Shown piece after piece: positions 6,249 to 14,474 of a stretch of DNA of 21,797 bases. Source of the DNA: a bacterium. GTDB lineage: Bacteria > Patescibacteriota > Minisyncoccia > UBA6257 > GWB1-50-10. The first letter of the stretch is position 1, and each line of letters opens with the position of its first letter. A program made the translations under genes and the position numbers. The stretch covers positions 9,476 through 31,272 of the forward strand of contig JAKAHT010000005.1 of NCBI GenBank assembly GCA_021814805.1, read 5' to 3'. Below the pieces are notes generated by a model. That model was not told the origin of the DNA. It saw only the letters and a list, made by a program, of their open reading frames with translations, and made no database searches.

Positions 6249-7571
6249 GTGGAGGGGAAAATCAAAAACTCCGGCTTGCTATCCTCGACGCCCTTAAGGA
6301 AGGCGGCTCTTAAAATTGTCGAATCGGGCCTTGAAGCTATAGATACGGAAAAATCGTTAAAATCTCGTCTATCATTCGAAAGAGGGATTTTAAATGTGGA
6401 CGGAAACGATTTTGATTTGAACAAATTCGAAAGCGTTTCTGTGATCGGAGTCGGCAAATGTGCCTTCGAAGCGGGGGGAGCGCTTCAGGATATTCTAGGC
6501 GACAGGTTGTTTGGCGGAATAGTTTTGGTGCCCGGCGATCCGTCGAAATTCAAAATTCAAGATTCAAAATTAAGGATTTTTTTTGGCACCCACCCGTTTC
6601 CGACGGAAGCCAACGTGGATGCCACCCAAGAAATAATTCGTTTCCTTTCTTCCCTTACCGAAGAAGATTTTGTTATTTTTGTTATTTCCGGCGGCGGCTC
6701 GACTCTCCTTTGCCAGCCGCCCGGCGCGTCCCAAGGCGAGTTTCTTAAATGCGAGGAGGAAGGGGAAGTTTTGAAGGTGCTTTTCGAAAAAGGCGCCACC
6801 ATCCAGGAGATAAATACAGTAAGAAAGCATTTGTCTTTGGCGCGCGGAGGACATTTGGCTGCCTACTCTTATCCAGCTTCTTCGGTTTCTTTGATTTTTT
6901 CCGATGTTCCCGGAGATAGTCTGGAATTTATAGCTTCCGGCCCGACGGTAAAAGACGAAACGACAGTCGATGAAGCAAAGTCAATCATCGCCAAATACGA
7001 TCTTGAAGTGATCACCGGTTTCAAAATAAATCCCATGAAAACACCCAAGGAAGACAAATATTTCGAGAAAGTGAAAAACATCCTTTTTGTTTCCAACGAG
7101 ACAGCTCTTTCCGCAATGAAAAAAGAAGCCGAGGATTTGGGTTTTAAGGCTGACATTGTAAGTCGGGAACTCAAAGGAGAAGCCAGAGAGGTAGGTATTA
7201 AGATTGCCGAGGATATCGAAAAAAGCGGCGGAAAACAGGTTCTAATTTACGGCGGGGAAACTACGGTCACCATCAAAGGTTCCGGAAGAGGAGGGCGCAA
7301 CGAGGAACTTGTTTTGGCGGCTCTTAAAAAAATCGGAGATGATTCCCTGATCTTATCTTTGGATTCAGACGGGCACGATAATCAAGGGGGTTATGCCGGC
7401 GCTATTTGTGATATAATGACCAAAGAAAAAACCGAACGCATTGGTTTGAAACCGGAAGAATTTTTGAATAATAACGATTCGGCCGGCTTTTTTGAAAGAG
7501 AAGGGGATTACTTGGAGACCGGAGATACGGGATCGAACGTGTCCGATCTTGTGATTGCGCTTAAAAAATAA
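6249..7571 (+). CDS. Glycerate kinase, DUF4147/MOFRL type
   Basis: This enzyme phosphorylates D-glycerate with ATP; enzymes of this family typically yield 2-phosphoglycerate. Visible family segments are VIGVGKCAFEAGGAL, a glycine-rich ISGGGSTLL, INTVRKHLSLARGGHLA, FSDVPGDSLEFIASGPTVKD, and in the MOFRL part YGGETTVTIKGSGRGGRNEE and DSDGHDNQGGYAGAICD, then GDTGSNVSDLVI at the end. The length of 440 is normal. The GTG start fits the conserved beginning (STPLRKAALKIVESGLEA) and the -10 just upstream. A short segment, SKFKIQDSKLRI, is written by a heptad DNA repeat (see the repeat entry) and looks like an insertion before the FFGTHPFP strand. PEP synthase follows after 4 bp, so 2-phosphoglycerate and PEP metabolism are linked on one transcript. 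Confidence 0.92.
   Translation: MEGKIKNSGLLSSTPLRKAALKIVESGLEAIDTEKSLKSRLSFERGILNVDGNDFDLNKFESVSVIGVGKCAFEAGGALQDILGDRLFGGIVLVPGDPSKFKIQDSKLRIFFGTHPFPTEANVDATQEIIRFLSSLTEEDFVIFVISGGGSTLLCQPPGASQGEFLKCEEEGEVLKVLFEKGATIQEINTVRKHLSLARGGHLAAYSYPASSVSLIFSDVPGDSLEFIASGPTVKDETTVDEAKSIIAKYDLEVITGFKINPMKTPKEDKYFEKVKNILFVSNETALSAMKKEAEDLGFKADIVSRELKGEAREVGIKIAEDIEKSGGKQVLIYGGETTVTIKGSGRGGRNEELVLAALKKIGDDSLILSLDSDGHDNQGGYAGAICDIMTKEKTERIGLKPEEFLNNNDSAGFFEREGDYLETGDTGSNVSDLVIALKK
6548..6571 (+). repeat. Heptad tandem repeat inside glycerate kinase
   Basis: ATTCAAA, ATTCAAG and ATTCAAA follow each other directly, then ATT. Three units of 7 bp make 21 bp, so the frame is kept and the repeat is translated as part of KFKIQDSKLRI. 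Such AT-rich heptads are usually intergenic, and a related set lies at 14475-14557. Confidence 0.65.
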
Positions 7572-7575
7572 AAAT

Positions 7576-9999
7576 ATGAAAACAAAATCAAACAAATTTA
7601 TTCTTTGGTATGAAGATGTCACGATAAAAGATGTTCCTTTGGTTGGCGGCAAGAATGCCTCGCTCGGAGAAATGATAAAATATCTCTCTCCTCTGGGAGT
7701 GAGAGTTCCAAACGGTTTCGTCGTCTCCGCCGCCGCTTACCGTTATTTTCTTAAGAAAACAGGCCTGGACATTTCCATTAAGAAAACACTAAAAGGTTTG
7801 GATACGAAAAATCTGAGAGATCTCGCGAAGCGGGGGGAAGCAATTCGTAAGTCAATAAAAGAAGCCAAGATGCCGTATGATTTGAAGCAAGCGATAGTCA
7901 AGGCTTATGCCGGTTTGGAAAAGAAATACGGCCGTTCCACCGATGTAGCGGTTCGTTCTTCGGCCACTGCTGAGGATTTGCCTGGAGCGAGTTTTGCCGG
8001 CGAGCATGAAACTTATCTCAATATAAGGGGCATCGATGAACTTTTGGCTGCTGTCCAGGCGGATTTTGCGTCTCTTTTCACCGATCGGGCCATATCTTAC
8101 CGGGTTGATAAGGGTTTCGATCATATGAAAGTGGCCTTGTCGGCCGGAGTCCAAAAAATGGTGAGGTCTGATCTTGGATCTTCTGGAGTTATGTTCACTC
8201 TAGATACGGAATCGGGCTTTAAAGATGTTGTCCTCATAAACGGTTCCTGGGGTTTGGGAGAAATGATAGTCCAAGGAGAAGTGACGCCTGACGAGTTCCT
8301 GGTTTTCAAAAAAACCCTCTCCGATTCCGGAGATAAAAAAAAGAAGGATGTTTACAAACCCATAATAAACAAGAAAATCGGTGTCAAAGAAAGGAAGATG
8401 ATTTATTCGGCGGGGCGTGGCATAAAGACTACCAAAATAGTCCCGACGAGTGAAATCGAAAAAAAGTCATTCATCCTTTCGGAAAAAGAAATATTGGAGC
8501 TGGCCAGATGGGGAATTCTTATAGAGGAACATTATTCGAAGAAAAACGGACATTGGACTCCTATGGATATAGAGTGGGCCAAAGACGGAAGAACTCATGA
8601 ACTTTATATAGTTCAATCGAGGCCGGAAACAGTCCAGGCCGGCCGGGATTTTTCCAAAATAAAAGAATATGAACGTTCAGAAAACGGTAAAGTTTTAACC
8701 AAGGGTTATTCAGTTGGTTCGAAAATAGCGAGCGGCCGGGCTCGCGTGATATTAAGCGCTAGGAATATCGGGTCATTCAAATCAGGCGAAGTGCTGGTTA
8801 CTGATATGACCGATCCCGACTGGGAACCTATAATGAAAATAGCCTCGGCTATTGTGACCAACAAAGGCGGCAGGACTAGCCACGCAGCCATAGTCTCGAG
8901 AGAACTTGGCATCCCTTGCGTCGTCGGTACGGAAAACGCCACCCGCGTGATTAAAACCGGTCAGATGGTCACGGTCGATACGACAGAAACGGAAGGTTTG
9001 ATACTGGAAGGGGATTTGAGATTCAATGTGGAAGAAAGAGACGTAAAAAAACTACCCAAACCCAAGGTAAAAATAATGGTGAATATCGCGACGCCGGATT
9101 CGGCTTTCGAAAAATCTTTTCTGCCGACGTCGGGAGTCGGCTTGGCCAGAGAGGAATTCATAATTGCGGGCGACATCGGCATTCATCCCATGGCTTTGAT
9201 AGAATACGACAAGATTTCCAAGAAAGATAAAGGCTTAGTGAAGCAAATAGAAAATAAAACTATCGGCTGGAAAGACAAAGAACAATTTTACGTGGATAAA
9301 TTGTCTTACGGCATAGCCAAAATAGCCGCCGCTTTTTATCCGAAAGACGTCATAGTGAGATTCTCAGATTTTAAAACCAATGAATACAGAGTGCTTTTGG
9401 GAGGAGAGTTTTACGAACCCAAGGAAGAAAACCCCATGATCGGCTGGCGTGGCGCTTCGCGTTATTATAGTCCCAAATTCGCCCAGGCTTTCATTCTCGA
9501 GGTTAAAGCCATAAAAAAAGTCAGGGAGGAAATGGGTCTTACAAACGTGATTCCTATGATTCCTTTTTGCCGTACGGCGGGAGAAGGCCGTAAAGTTCTT
9601 GAGGTCATGGCGAAAAACGGTTTGAAGCAGGGCGAGAAAGATCTCAAGGTTTACGTCATGTGCGAAATACCCTCGAATGTTATTTTGGCGGACGATTTTC
9701 TGGATGTTTTCGACGGCATGTCCATCGGTTCCAATGATTTGACCCAGCTTACGGTCGGAATCGACAGGGACGGAAACGAACTTATCCGCGGCATCACGAA
9801 TGAAAATGACGAGGCGGTGAAGGATTTAGTGCGGAGTGTTATAAGGGCTTCAAGGAGAAGGAAAAAATACATAGGGATTTGCGGCCAAGCTCCATCCGAC
9901 TATCCTGAATTTGCCGAATTCTTGATGAAGGAAGGCATAGAAAGCATATCCCTCAATCCGGATACGGTTATAAAAACTATACTCAAGCTGGGGAATTGA
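7576..9999 (+). CDS. ppsA: Phosphoenolpyruvate synthase (pyruvate, water dikinase)
   Basis: The enzyme interconverts pyruvate, ATP and water with PEP, AMP and phosphate through a phosphohistidine. Domains are in the usual order. The N-terminal ATP-grasp part has VGGKNASLGEM and RSSATAEDLPGASFAGEHET. The swivelling domain has the catalytic GGRTSHAAIV (His436). The PEP-binding TIM barrel has GLAREEFI, RFSDFKTNEYR, ENPMIGWRGA, GSNDLTQLTVGIDRD and the catalytic GICGQAPSD (Cys769). Its 807 residues match the family. I chose ATG 7576, 4 bp after the glycerate kinase stop; an in-frame TTG at 7555 lies inside that gene and is less likely. In fermentative or archaeal-like glycolysis this enzyme can run towards pyruvate and ATP. 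Transcription should end at the hairpin at 10025-10055. Confidence 0.96.
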   Translation: MKTKSNKFILWYEDVTIKDVPLVGGKNASLGEMIKYLSPLGVRVPNGFVVSAAAYRYFLKKTGLDISIKKTLKGLDTKNLRDLAKRGEAIRKSIKEAKMPYDLKQAIVKAYAGLEKKYGRSTDVAVRSSATAEDLPGASFAGEHETYLNIRGIDELLAAVQADFASLFTDRAISYRVDKGFDHMKVALSAGVQKMVRSDLGSSGVMFTLDTESGFKDVVLINGSWGLGEMIVQGEVTPDEFLVFKKTLSDSGDKKKKDVYKPIINKKIGVKERKMIYSAGRGIKTTKIVPTSEIEKKSFILSEKEILELARWGILIEEHYSKKNGHWTPMDIEWAKDGRTHELYIVQSRPETVQAGRDFSKIKEYERSENGKVLTKGYSVGSKIASGRARVILSARNIGSFKSGEVLVTDMTDPDWEPIMKIASAIVTNKGGRTSHAAIVSRELGIPCVVGTENATRVIKTGQMVTVDTTETEGLILEGDLRFNVEERDVKKLPKPKVKIMVNIATPDSAFEKSFLPTSGVGLAREEFIIAGDIGIHPMALIEYDKISKKDKGLVKQIENKTIGWKDKEQFYVDKLSYGIAKIAAAFYPKDVIVRFSDFKTNEYRVLLGGEFYEPKEENPMIGWRGASRYYSPKFAQAFILEVKAIKKVREEMGLTNVIPMIPFCRTAGEGRKVLEVMAKNGLKQGEKDLKVYVMCEIPSNVILADDFLDVFDGMSIGSNDLTQLTVGIDRDGNELIRGITNENDEAVKDLVRSVIRASRRRKKYIGICGQAPSDYPEFAEFLMKEGIESISLNPDTVIKTILKLGN

Positions 10000-10000
10000 A

Positions 10001-10900
10001 TTATTTATTAATAAAGAATATTCCGGCCATAGTCAAAGCTATGGCCATTATTTTTGAAACAACGGTTGATCTTTTAAGGTCTTCTTTGATTATTTTAGGA
10101 AACCAGACGGAAAGTATTATCCCGTATATCATGACAAAGGCCGGCGTGGAACTCGATAAAACGGAAACGAGAGCCACCGGAGCGAGAGAGACGGCATAAA
10201 GTCCCGAAAGTTGACTCAAGGTATAAATCACTTCGTTCGAAGCAAGCGTCGGCCAGGTGTTTTTAGGTATTTCTTTAAGATTGCGAGAGAAATCAAGTTT
10301 TTTCCTCCGGAAAGCATAGATAATGAAAGCACCGATGGTTATTCCCCAAAATTCGTAAATCATGGTTGTCCAAAAATCGTTGGTTTGGACGACAAATTTG
10401 AAAAATATCGAGGGCAGAGAGAAAAGCAAACTAGCGGCCATTATATACCAGAAAGATTTTCTTATTTTAAATGATCCGCTTTCTGATTTTTTTATCGAAA
10501 GCATTCCGCCGCCCAAAAGTACGAAAAAGAACCCCAGATATTCGTTCGGGTTCAGCGACTCTTTCAGAAATAATGAAGAAAGTATAAGAACCATCACCGG
10601 AATTATCTGGAAAAATGGTATTACGCGGGAAGCGTCGTCCAAACTTAAGGCTTTGTAATAAGGCATGAGGGCCAGCTCGGCTAAAAGTCCCGCTGTAAGC
10701 ACAAAAAAAGTTTCACCGGGACTAAGAAGGGGGAAGGATTTAGCTATGAATATCAAAGTCCCCAGAAAGAAAGTTATGAAGCCGCCGAGTACGGTCAAAA
10801 GCACCGGGTCTTTGACGCGTTTTTCAATAAGGAACTTGTCCATCATGGTCGAAAGGGCGTAAAGAGCCGGTGCGAGTATGGCGAAGAAAAGCCAGTTCAT
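10001..10900 (-). CDS. EamA/DMT-family transporter
   Basis: This 299-residue membrane protein has ten hydrophobic helices in two halves of five, as expected for the drug/metabolite transporter superfamily. Typical traits are the start LFFAILAPALYALSTMMDKF, a first-half ending GFFFVLLGGGMLSIKKSE, and a second half beginning SFWYIMAASLLFSLPSIFFK. The positive loop KIRKS separates the halves. The substrate cannot be predicted. It is convergent with ppsA, with a single base between the stops, and its last codons contain the ppsA terminator. The start ATG (10898-10900) lies exactly at the expected transcription start of the promoter next to it. It is divergent from the MazG-like gene, 50 bp away. 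Confidence 0.88.
   Translation of the reverse strand: MNWLFFAILAPALYALSTMMDKFLIEKRVKDPVLLTVLGGFITFFLGTLIFIAKSFPLLSPGETFFVLTAGLLAELALMPYYKALSLDDASRVIPFFQIIPVMVLILSSLFLKESLNPNEYLGFFFVLLGGGMLSIKKSESGSFKIRKSFWYIMAASLLFSLPSIFFKFVVQTNDFWTTMIYEFWGITIGAFIIYAFRRKKLDFSRNLKEIPKNTWPTLASNEVIYTLSQLSGLYAVSLAPVALVSVLSSSTPAFVMIYGIILSVWFPKIIKEDLKRSTVVSKIMAIALTMAGIFFINK
10025..10055 (+). terminator. Intrinsic terminator of the glycerate kinase-ppsA operon
   Basis: GGCCATAG (10025-10032) pairs perfectly with CTATGGCC (10039-10046) around a 6-base loop and is followed by ATTATTTTT. It acts in the plus direction, 25 bases after the ppsA stop. It lies inside the coding end of the EamA gene, so the same bases serve as codons on one strand and a terminator on the other. 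Confidence 0.8.
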
Positions 10901-10906
10901 AAAGAA

Positions 10907-10915
10907 AGTTTAACA
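10907..10915 (-). promoter_or_regulatory. Extended -10 promoter for the EamA gene
   Basis: On the minus strand TGTTAAACT runs from 10915 to 10907: TG, one base, then a TAAACT hexamer that keeps the TAnnnT core. The expected start, 10900, is the A of the ATG. Confidence 0.45.
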
Positions 10916-10935
10916 GATATATTTTTCCGGGACTA

Positions 10936-10944
10936 TGGTAGAAT
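10936..10944 (+). promoter_or_regulatory. Extended -10 promoter for mazG and the ATPase
   Basis: TGGTAGAAT is an extended -10 (TG at 10936-10937, TAGAAT at 10939-10944). The expected start, 10951, is the A of the ATG, so the mRNA should be leaderless. There is no -35 of note. Confidence 0.55.
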
Positions 10945-10950
10945 CTAAGA

Positions 10951-11280
10951 ATGACATTCGAAGAATATCAGAAAGCTTCTCGGCATACTGTGGTTTATCC
11001 CAATGCCGGAAAAAATTTCATATATCCCACATTGGGATTGGCCGGCGAAGTCGGCGAAGTAGTCGAAAAAATAAAGAAGGCGATGAGGGATAAGGACTAC
11101 GTGATTGACGACGCTTATAAAATGGAAATAGGAAAAGAAATGGGGGATGTTTTGTGGTATATCGCCCAACTTTCAACGGAACTCGGACTGTCTCTCGAGG
11201 ATGTTGTAAGGATGAATATGGAAAAACTCCAATCGAGGGCGGAAAGGGGAATGCTACATGGCGACGGCGACAACAGATAA
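10951..11280 (+). CDS. MazG-like nucleotide pyrophosphohydrolase
   Basis: This 109-residue all-alpha NTP pyrophosphohydrolase probably hydrolyses non-canonical or excess nucleoside triphosphates to monophosphates. The Mg-binding signature is complete: GLAGEVGEVVEKIKK supplies the ExxE part and KEMGDVLWYIAQL the ExxD part. The length fits the single-domain MazG-like group rather than the two-domain MazG. The N-terminal FEEYQKASRHTVVYP is typical of phage-like and small bacterial members. It begins at the predicted transcription start, and its last 23 bp overlap the P-type ATPase gene, so the two are translated from one message. Confidence 0.88.
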   Translation: MTFEEYQKASRHTVVYPNAGKNFIYPTLGLAGEVGEVVEKIKKAMRDKDYVIDDAYKMEIGKEMGDVLWYIAQLSTELGLSLEDVVRMNMEKLQSRAERGMLHGDGDNR

Positions 11281-13153
11281 AAAAGACAATCTGAAGCTGA
11301 GCATAGCTTTCAATGAAGGGTTGATGGCGCTTCTTTCCTTGGCTCTTATTTTTGCTTGGGTTAAATTTGCTCCGCCTCTCACCGTAAATTACGTCCTTAT
11401 AGCTGTTTCCGTCGTAGGTATACTGCCGGTTATTTGGAGCGCCGGCCAGGCTCTTTGGAAAAGAAAAATAACCATAGATCTTTTGGCGTCCATAGCCTTG
11501 GCTTTCACTTTCATAAAAGGCGAGTGGCTTTCGGCAGCTTTTATAAACCTGATGCTTGCCTCAGCCAGGCTTTTTGATAAATTCACTGAGTTAAGAACAA
11601 AACACGTCATAGAACGCTTGATGAAACTGCGGCCGGAAAGAGTGAAGATAAAAATCAACGACAAGTTCGAGGATGTGCACATAGATAGGGTTAAGGTGGG
11701 CGATCTCGTCGTCGTGGAGTCCGGCGAAAGAGTGCCCGTCGATGGCACGGTTGTACAGGGGCAGGCGAGCATCGATCAGTCTACTTTAACCGGAGAAAGC
11801 GAACATGTGACGAAGAAAGAAGGCGATAAAGTTTACAGTTCTACCCTGAATGATTCCGGTTCGATAATCGTGAAAGCTGAAAAGGTAGGCGCCGATACTA
11901 CTCTTTCCAAGATAATTTCCATGGTTGATGAGGCATCGCGGGCCAAAACGGAAACCGAAAGAATAGCCGACAGATTCAGTGCCTGGTATATATTTTTCAC
12001 TCTTCTCGGATCGGGGGTAATTTATTTATTTTCTCGGGATTTGAACGTGGTTTTGAGCGTTCTTCTCGTCACCTGCGCCGATGATATAGCCGTTGCCGTG
12101 CCTTTAGGATTCACCATCGCCATCGCCAAAGCCGGAAAAGAAGGCGTGGTCGTGAAAGGGGCGGCTATTTTCGAAAGAATAAGAAAGTTAAAAATTTTCG
12201 TTACGGATAAAACAGGCACTCTTACCAAGGGTATGGCAAAAGTGGTGACTGTTTTGAGGTTCGCTGATATCACCGAAGAAAAATTTTTGCAGATTGTCGG
12301 CACCTGCCAAATGAATTCGAGGCATCCGGTAAGCCTGGCCATGCTGAAATTTTTGGGAGAGAAAAAAATTTCTTATCCTTCGCCAGATTCGTTCCATGAA
12401 ACGCCAGGCGACGGGATAGAAGCCGAAAAAGGCGGAGAAAAATTTTTTGCCGGAAAAATTTCCTACTTAGCTTCAAACGGCATAACTCCCACTGAAGAAG
12501 AAAGTAAAAAGATAGCGGAGCTCGAGGATAAGGGATATAGTCTGACGGCTATAGGGTCTCGAGATAAATTCATCGGACTTATGGTTTTAGAGGACGAGGT
12601 AAGGCCTCTTGCTAAGCTGAGCATCGAAGAAACTAGAAAACTCGGAGCCGAAAAATGGATAATGCTCACCGGCGACAATGAAAAAGTGGCCAAGAAAGTT
12701 TCGGAGGCGGTCGGTCTCGACAGGTATTACGCCAATTTGAAGCCGGAAGACAAGCTTGAGCTCATAAAAAAATTCAAAAAGGAATATAAAGGAGATTTAG
12801 CTATGATGGGAGACGGAGTAAACGATGCGGCTGCATTGGCCTTGGCCGACGTTTCAATCGCCATGGGAGCTATAGGATCCGATGCGGCCATTGAAGCGGC
12901 CGATATTGCTCTTATGCATGACAGTGTCAAAAAGATACCGGAGCTTATGCTTTTAAGCAATAAATCAATGAAGATAATCAAAAACAATTTCTGGATTTGG
13001 GGAATAACCAACGTCTTGGGTTTGGTTTTGGTTTTTGCCGGATTTTTGGGTCCGACCGGCGCCGCCGCTTATAATTTTATAACCGATTTTTTCCCGGTCA
13101 TGAATGTTTTTCAAATTTACTTCCTGAAAACTAAAATTTCCGGAGAGTTGTGA
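11258..13153 (+). CDS. P1B-like P-type ATPase lacking the CPC motif
   Basis: This 631-residue membrane pump is driven by ATP. The actuator loop has TLTGES (Glu180), the phosphorylation site is DKTGTLT (Asp317), the N-domain has SRHPVSLAM with the His-Pro pair of heavy-metal ATPases, and MLTGDN and GDGVNDAAAL complete the P-domain. Eight hydrophobic segments (four, then two, then two) match the P1B plan, and there is no N-terminal metal-binding domain. The oddity is the transport helix: where P1B pumps have CPCALGLATP, this has CADDIAVAVP (Cys273, Ala274, Asp275, Asp276), so cargo is unknown and need not be a soft metal. The start ATG has GGGGA 8 bases upstream and overlaps mazG by 23 bp. No metal regulator or chaperone lies nearby. 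Confidence 0.93.
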   Translation: MATATTDKKDNLKLSIAFNEGLMALLSLALIFAWVKFAPPLTVNYVLIAVSVVGILPVIWSAGQALWKRKITIDLLASIALAFTFIKGEWLSAAFINLMLASARLFDKFTELRTKHVIERLMKLRPERVKIKINDKFEDVHIDRVKVGDLVVVESGERVPVDGTVVQGQASIDQSTLTGESEHVTKKEGDKVYSSTLNDSGSIIVKAEKVGADTTLSKIISMVDEASRAKTETERIADRFSAWYIFFTLLGSGVIYLFSRDLNVVLSVLLVTCADDIAVAVPLGFTIAIAKAGKEGVVVKGAAIFERIRKLKIFVTDKTGTLTKGMAKVVTVLRFADITEEKFLQIVGTCQMNSRHPVSLAMLKFLGEKKISYPSPDSFHETPGDGIEAEKGGEKFFAGKISYLASNGITPTEEESKKIAELEDKGYSLTAIGSRDKFIGLMVLEDEVRPLAKLSIEETRKLGAEKWIMLTGDNEKVAKKVSEAVGLDRYYANLKPEDKLELIKKFKKEYKGDLAMMGDGVNDAAALALADVSIAMGAIGSDAAIEAADIALMHDSVKKIPELMLLSNKSMKIIKNNFWIWGITNVLGLVLVFAGFLGPTGAAAYNFITDFFPVMNVFQIYFLKTKISGEL

Positions 13154-13159
13154 TATATT
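13151..13159 (+). promoter_or_regulatory. Extended -10 promoter overlapping the ATPase stop codon
   Basis: TGATATATT is an extended -10, and its TGA is also the stop codon of the ATPase gene. The expected start, 13166, is the A of the next ATG. Confidence 0.5.
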
Positions 13160-13165
13160 GTTAAT

Positions 13166-13795
13166 ATGAAAAAAAGAGGGAAATACGCAGCTTTCGGCAG
13201 CCTCCTTTTTATAGCTGTTCTCATTGTTATTTCCTTAAGATTTGTGGCTGGCGGCAGCGAAGATTCCTGGATTTGCGTCAACGGTTCCTGGATCAATCAC
13301 GGAAATCCGGCCGCCCCCCGTCCTCCGGATGGCTGTGGTAAATTGCCCGGGACGGAAGCTGTGATAACCGTAACCGGTAACCTGACGAAAGATAATCCTG
13401 GTCTTGAACCCGGCGTTTGGTATATTGTTTCCGAAAGACCGGGCCGGCCGGCTGTGATGGATAAACTGTCTTTCGACGACAACAGCCTTTGTACGGTCGG
13501 GGGCATCCAGTCGTCCTGTGTTTCCAATCTTTATACTTTAATGCAAAGAATGGGAGATTGCGTAAGAGGAATAAAGTCCGAATGTACTTCGAGTTTCTTC
13601 ATAGTAGGAGAAAGGGTAACTGTTTCGGGCATTGAAAAAGACGGAGTGATATATGTTTCTTCTCTCATAGATGATGCTTCAAGCCGGGCTCTCTCGTCAT
13701 GTCCGAGATGGGTTAACTGCATGCCGGGACCGCAAACAAACGCTTCCTGTGTTGTTCCGCCAGGTTGTGATGGTTATACCGAAAAGGTTTATTAA
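13166..13795 (+). CDS. Secreted or anchored protein of unknown function
   Basis: An N-terminal helix (about residues 8-28) is a signal anchor or signal peptide; no lipobox is visible. The following DSWICVNGSWINHGNPAAPR resembles a motif I associate with CPR secreted proteins. The rest is a small beta-rich domain (residues about 65-180) with eight more cysteines spread along it and a Cys-rich Pro/Gly tail (RWVNCMPGPQTNASCVVPPG). I do not know the function. With an odd domain and many cysteines it should fold outside the cell. It begins exactly at a predicted transcription start and ends in a 3' overlap with nth on the other strand: the two stop codons share bases 13793-13794. Confidence 0.8.
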   Translation: MKKRGKYAAFGSLLFIAVLIVISLRFVAGGSEDSWICVNGSWINHGNPAAPRPPDGCGKLPGTEAVITVTGNLTKDNPGLEPGVWYIVSERPGRPAVMDKLSFDDNSLCTVGGIQSSCVSNLYTLMQRMGDCVRGIKSECTSSFFIVGERVTVSGIEKDGVIYVSSLIDDASSRALSSCPRWVNCMPGPQTNASCVVPPGCDGYTEKVY

Positions 13796-14457
13796 TGCCT
13801 TGGCCAAATATCAGCGGCCGGAGGATAAATTTTGGTCAGGGGGTGATTTTTGCAATCATGCGGTCTGGCTTTGCAAACCTGCCTCCCGTATTCTATGACT
13901 TTATAAGTAAAAGGAAACCATTCTTTTTTCGGTAAGATTTCCATCAAATCACGCTCTATTTTGACTGGGTCATCGTTGTCGGTAAGTCCGAGTTTGATTG
14001 AAAATCTTCTTACGTGCGTGTCAACAGCTATTCCTTCGACAACCCCGTAGGCGTTTCCTAGAACTACGTTAGCCGTTTTTCTAGCCACTCCGGGAATAGT
14101 GAGCATTTCTTCCATAGTGCGCGGGATTTTTCCGCGGAATTTTTCTTTGATTACTCTTGCCGCCCCGAGTATATTTTTGGCCTTGTTGCGATAAAATCCG
14201 GTTGCCCTGATGTCTTTTTCAAATTTTTTCCGATCGGCTTCCGCGTAGTCATCCAAATTTTTATATTTTTTAAATAATGTCTTAGTAACTTCATTCACTT
14301 TCTTGTCGGTGCATTGGGCGGACAAAATGACGGCCACCAGAAGTTCCCAGTTGGTGCGGTATGTAAGGGCGATCGAGGCTTTCGGGAAAAGCTTTTTCAA
14401 AGTAGCAACAATTTTTCTCGCGCGGGCTTTCCTTATTTTTAATTGGTCGGCGGTCAT
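13792..14457 (-). CDS. nth: Endonuclease III, Fe-S cysteines lost
   Basis: This base-excision repair glycosylase/AP lyase removes oxidised pyrimidines. The helix-hairpin-helix TIPGVARKTANVVLGNAYG carries the catalytic Lys127, and VDTHVRR carries the catalytic Asp146. Residues 36-50 (NWELLVAVILSAQCT) match the family well. The C-terminal [4Fe-4S] loop, normally C-x6-C-x2-C-x5-C, reads Cys195, Cys202, His205, Tyr211, so two of four ligands are gone and a cluster is unlikely. The loop is otherwise kept, ending in IYPPAADIWP. I chose ATG at 14457; an in-frame TTG at 14481 adds eight unlikely residues. It stands between a repeat-rich spacer and a convergent neighbour with overlapping stop codons. 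Confidence 0.92.
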   Translation of the reverse strand: MTADQLKIRKARARKIVATLKKLFPKASIALTYRTNWELLVAVILSAQCTDKKVNEVTKTLFKKYKNLDDYAEADRKKFEKDIRATGFYRNKAKNILGAARVIKEKFRGKIPRTMEEMLTIPGVARKTANVVLGNAYGVVEGIAVDTHVRRFSIKLGLTDNDDPVKIERDLMEILPKKEWFPFTYKVIEYGRQVCKARPHDCKNHPLTKIYPPAADIWPRH

Positions 14458-14474
14458 AATGAATAATTTTGAAT

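Noticed and set aside
6458..6748. Plus-strand frame inside glycerate kinase
   Set aside because: Out-of-frame with intact catalytic motifs of the main gene; the coded peptide is arginine/serine-rich shadow.
10211..10862. Three plus-strand open frames opposite the EamA gene
   Set aside because: They are antisense shadows of a clear ten-helix transporter, with no start signals or family resemblance.
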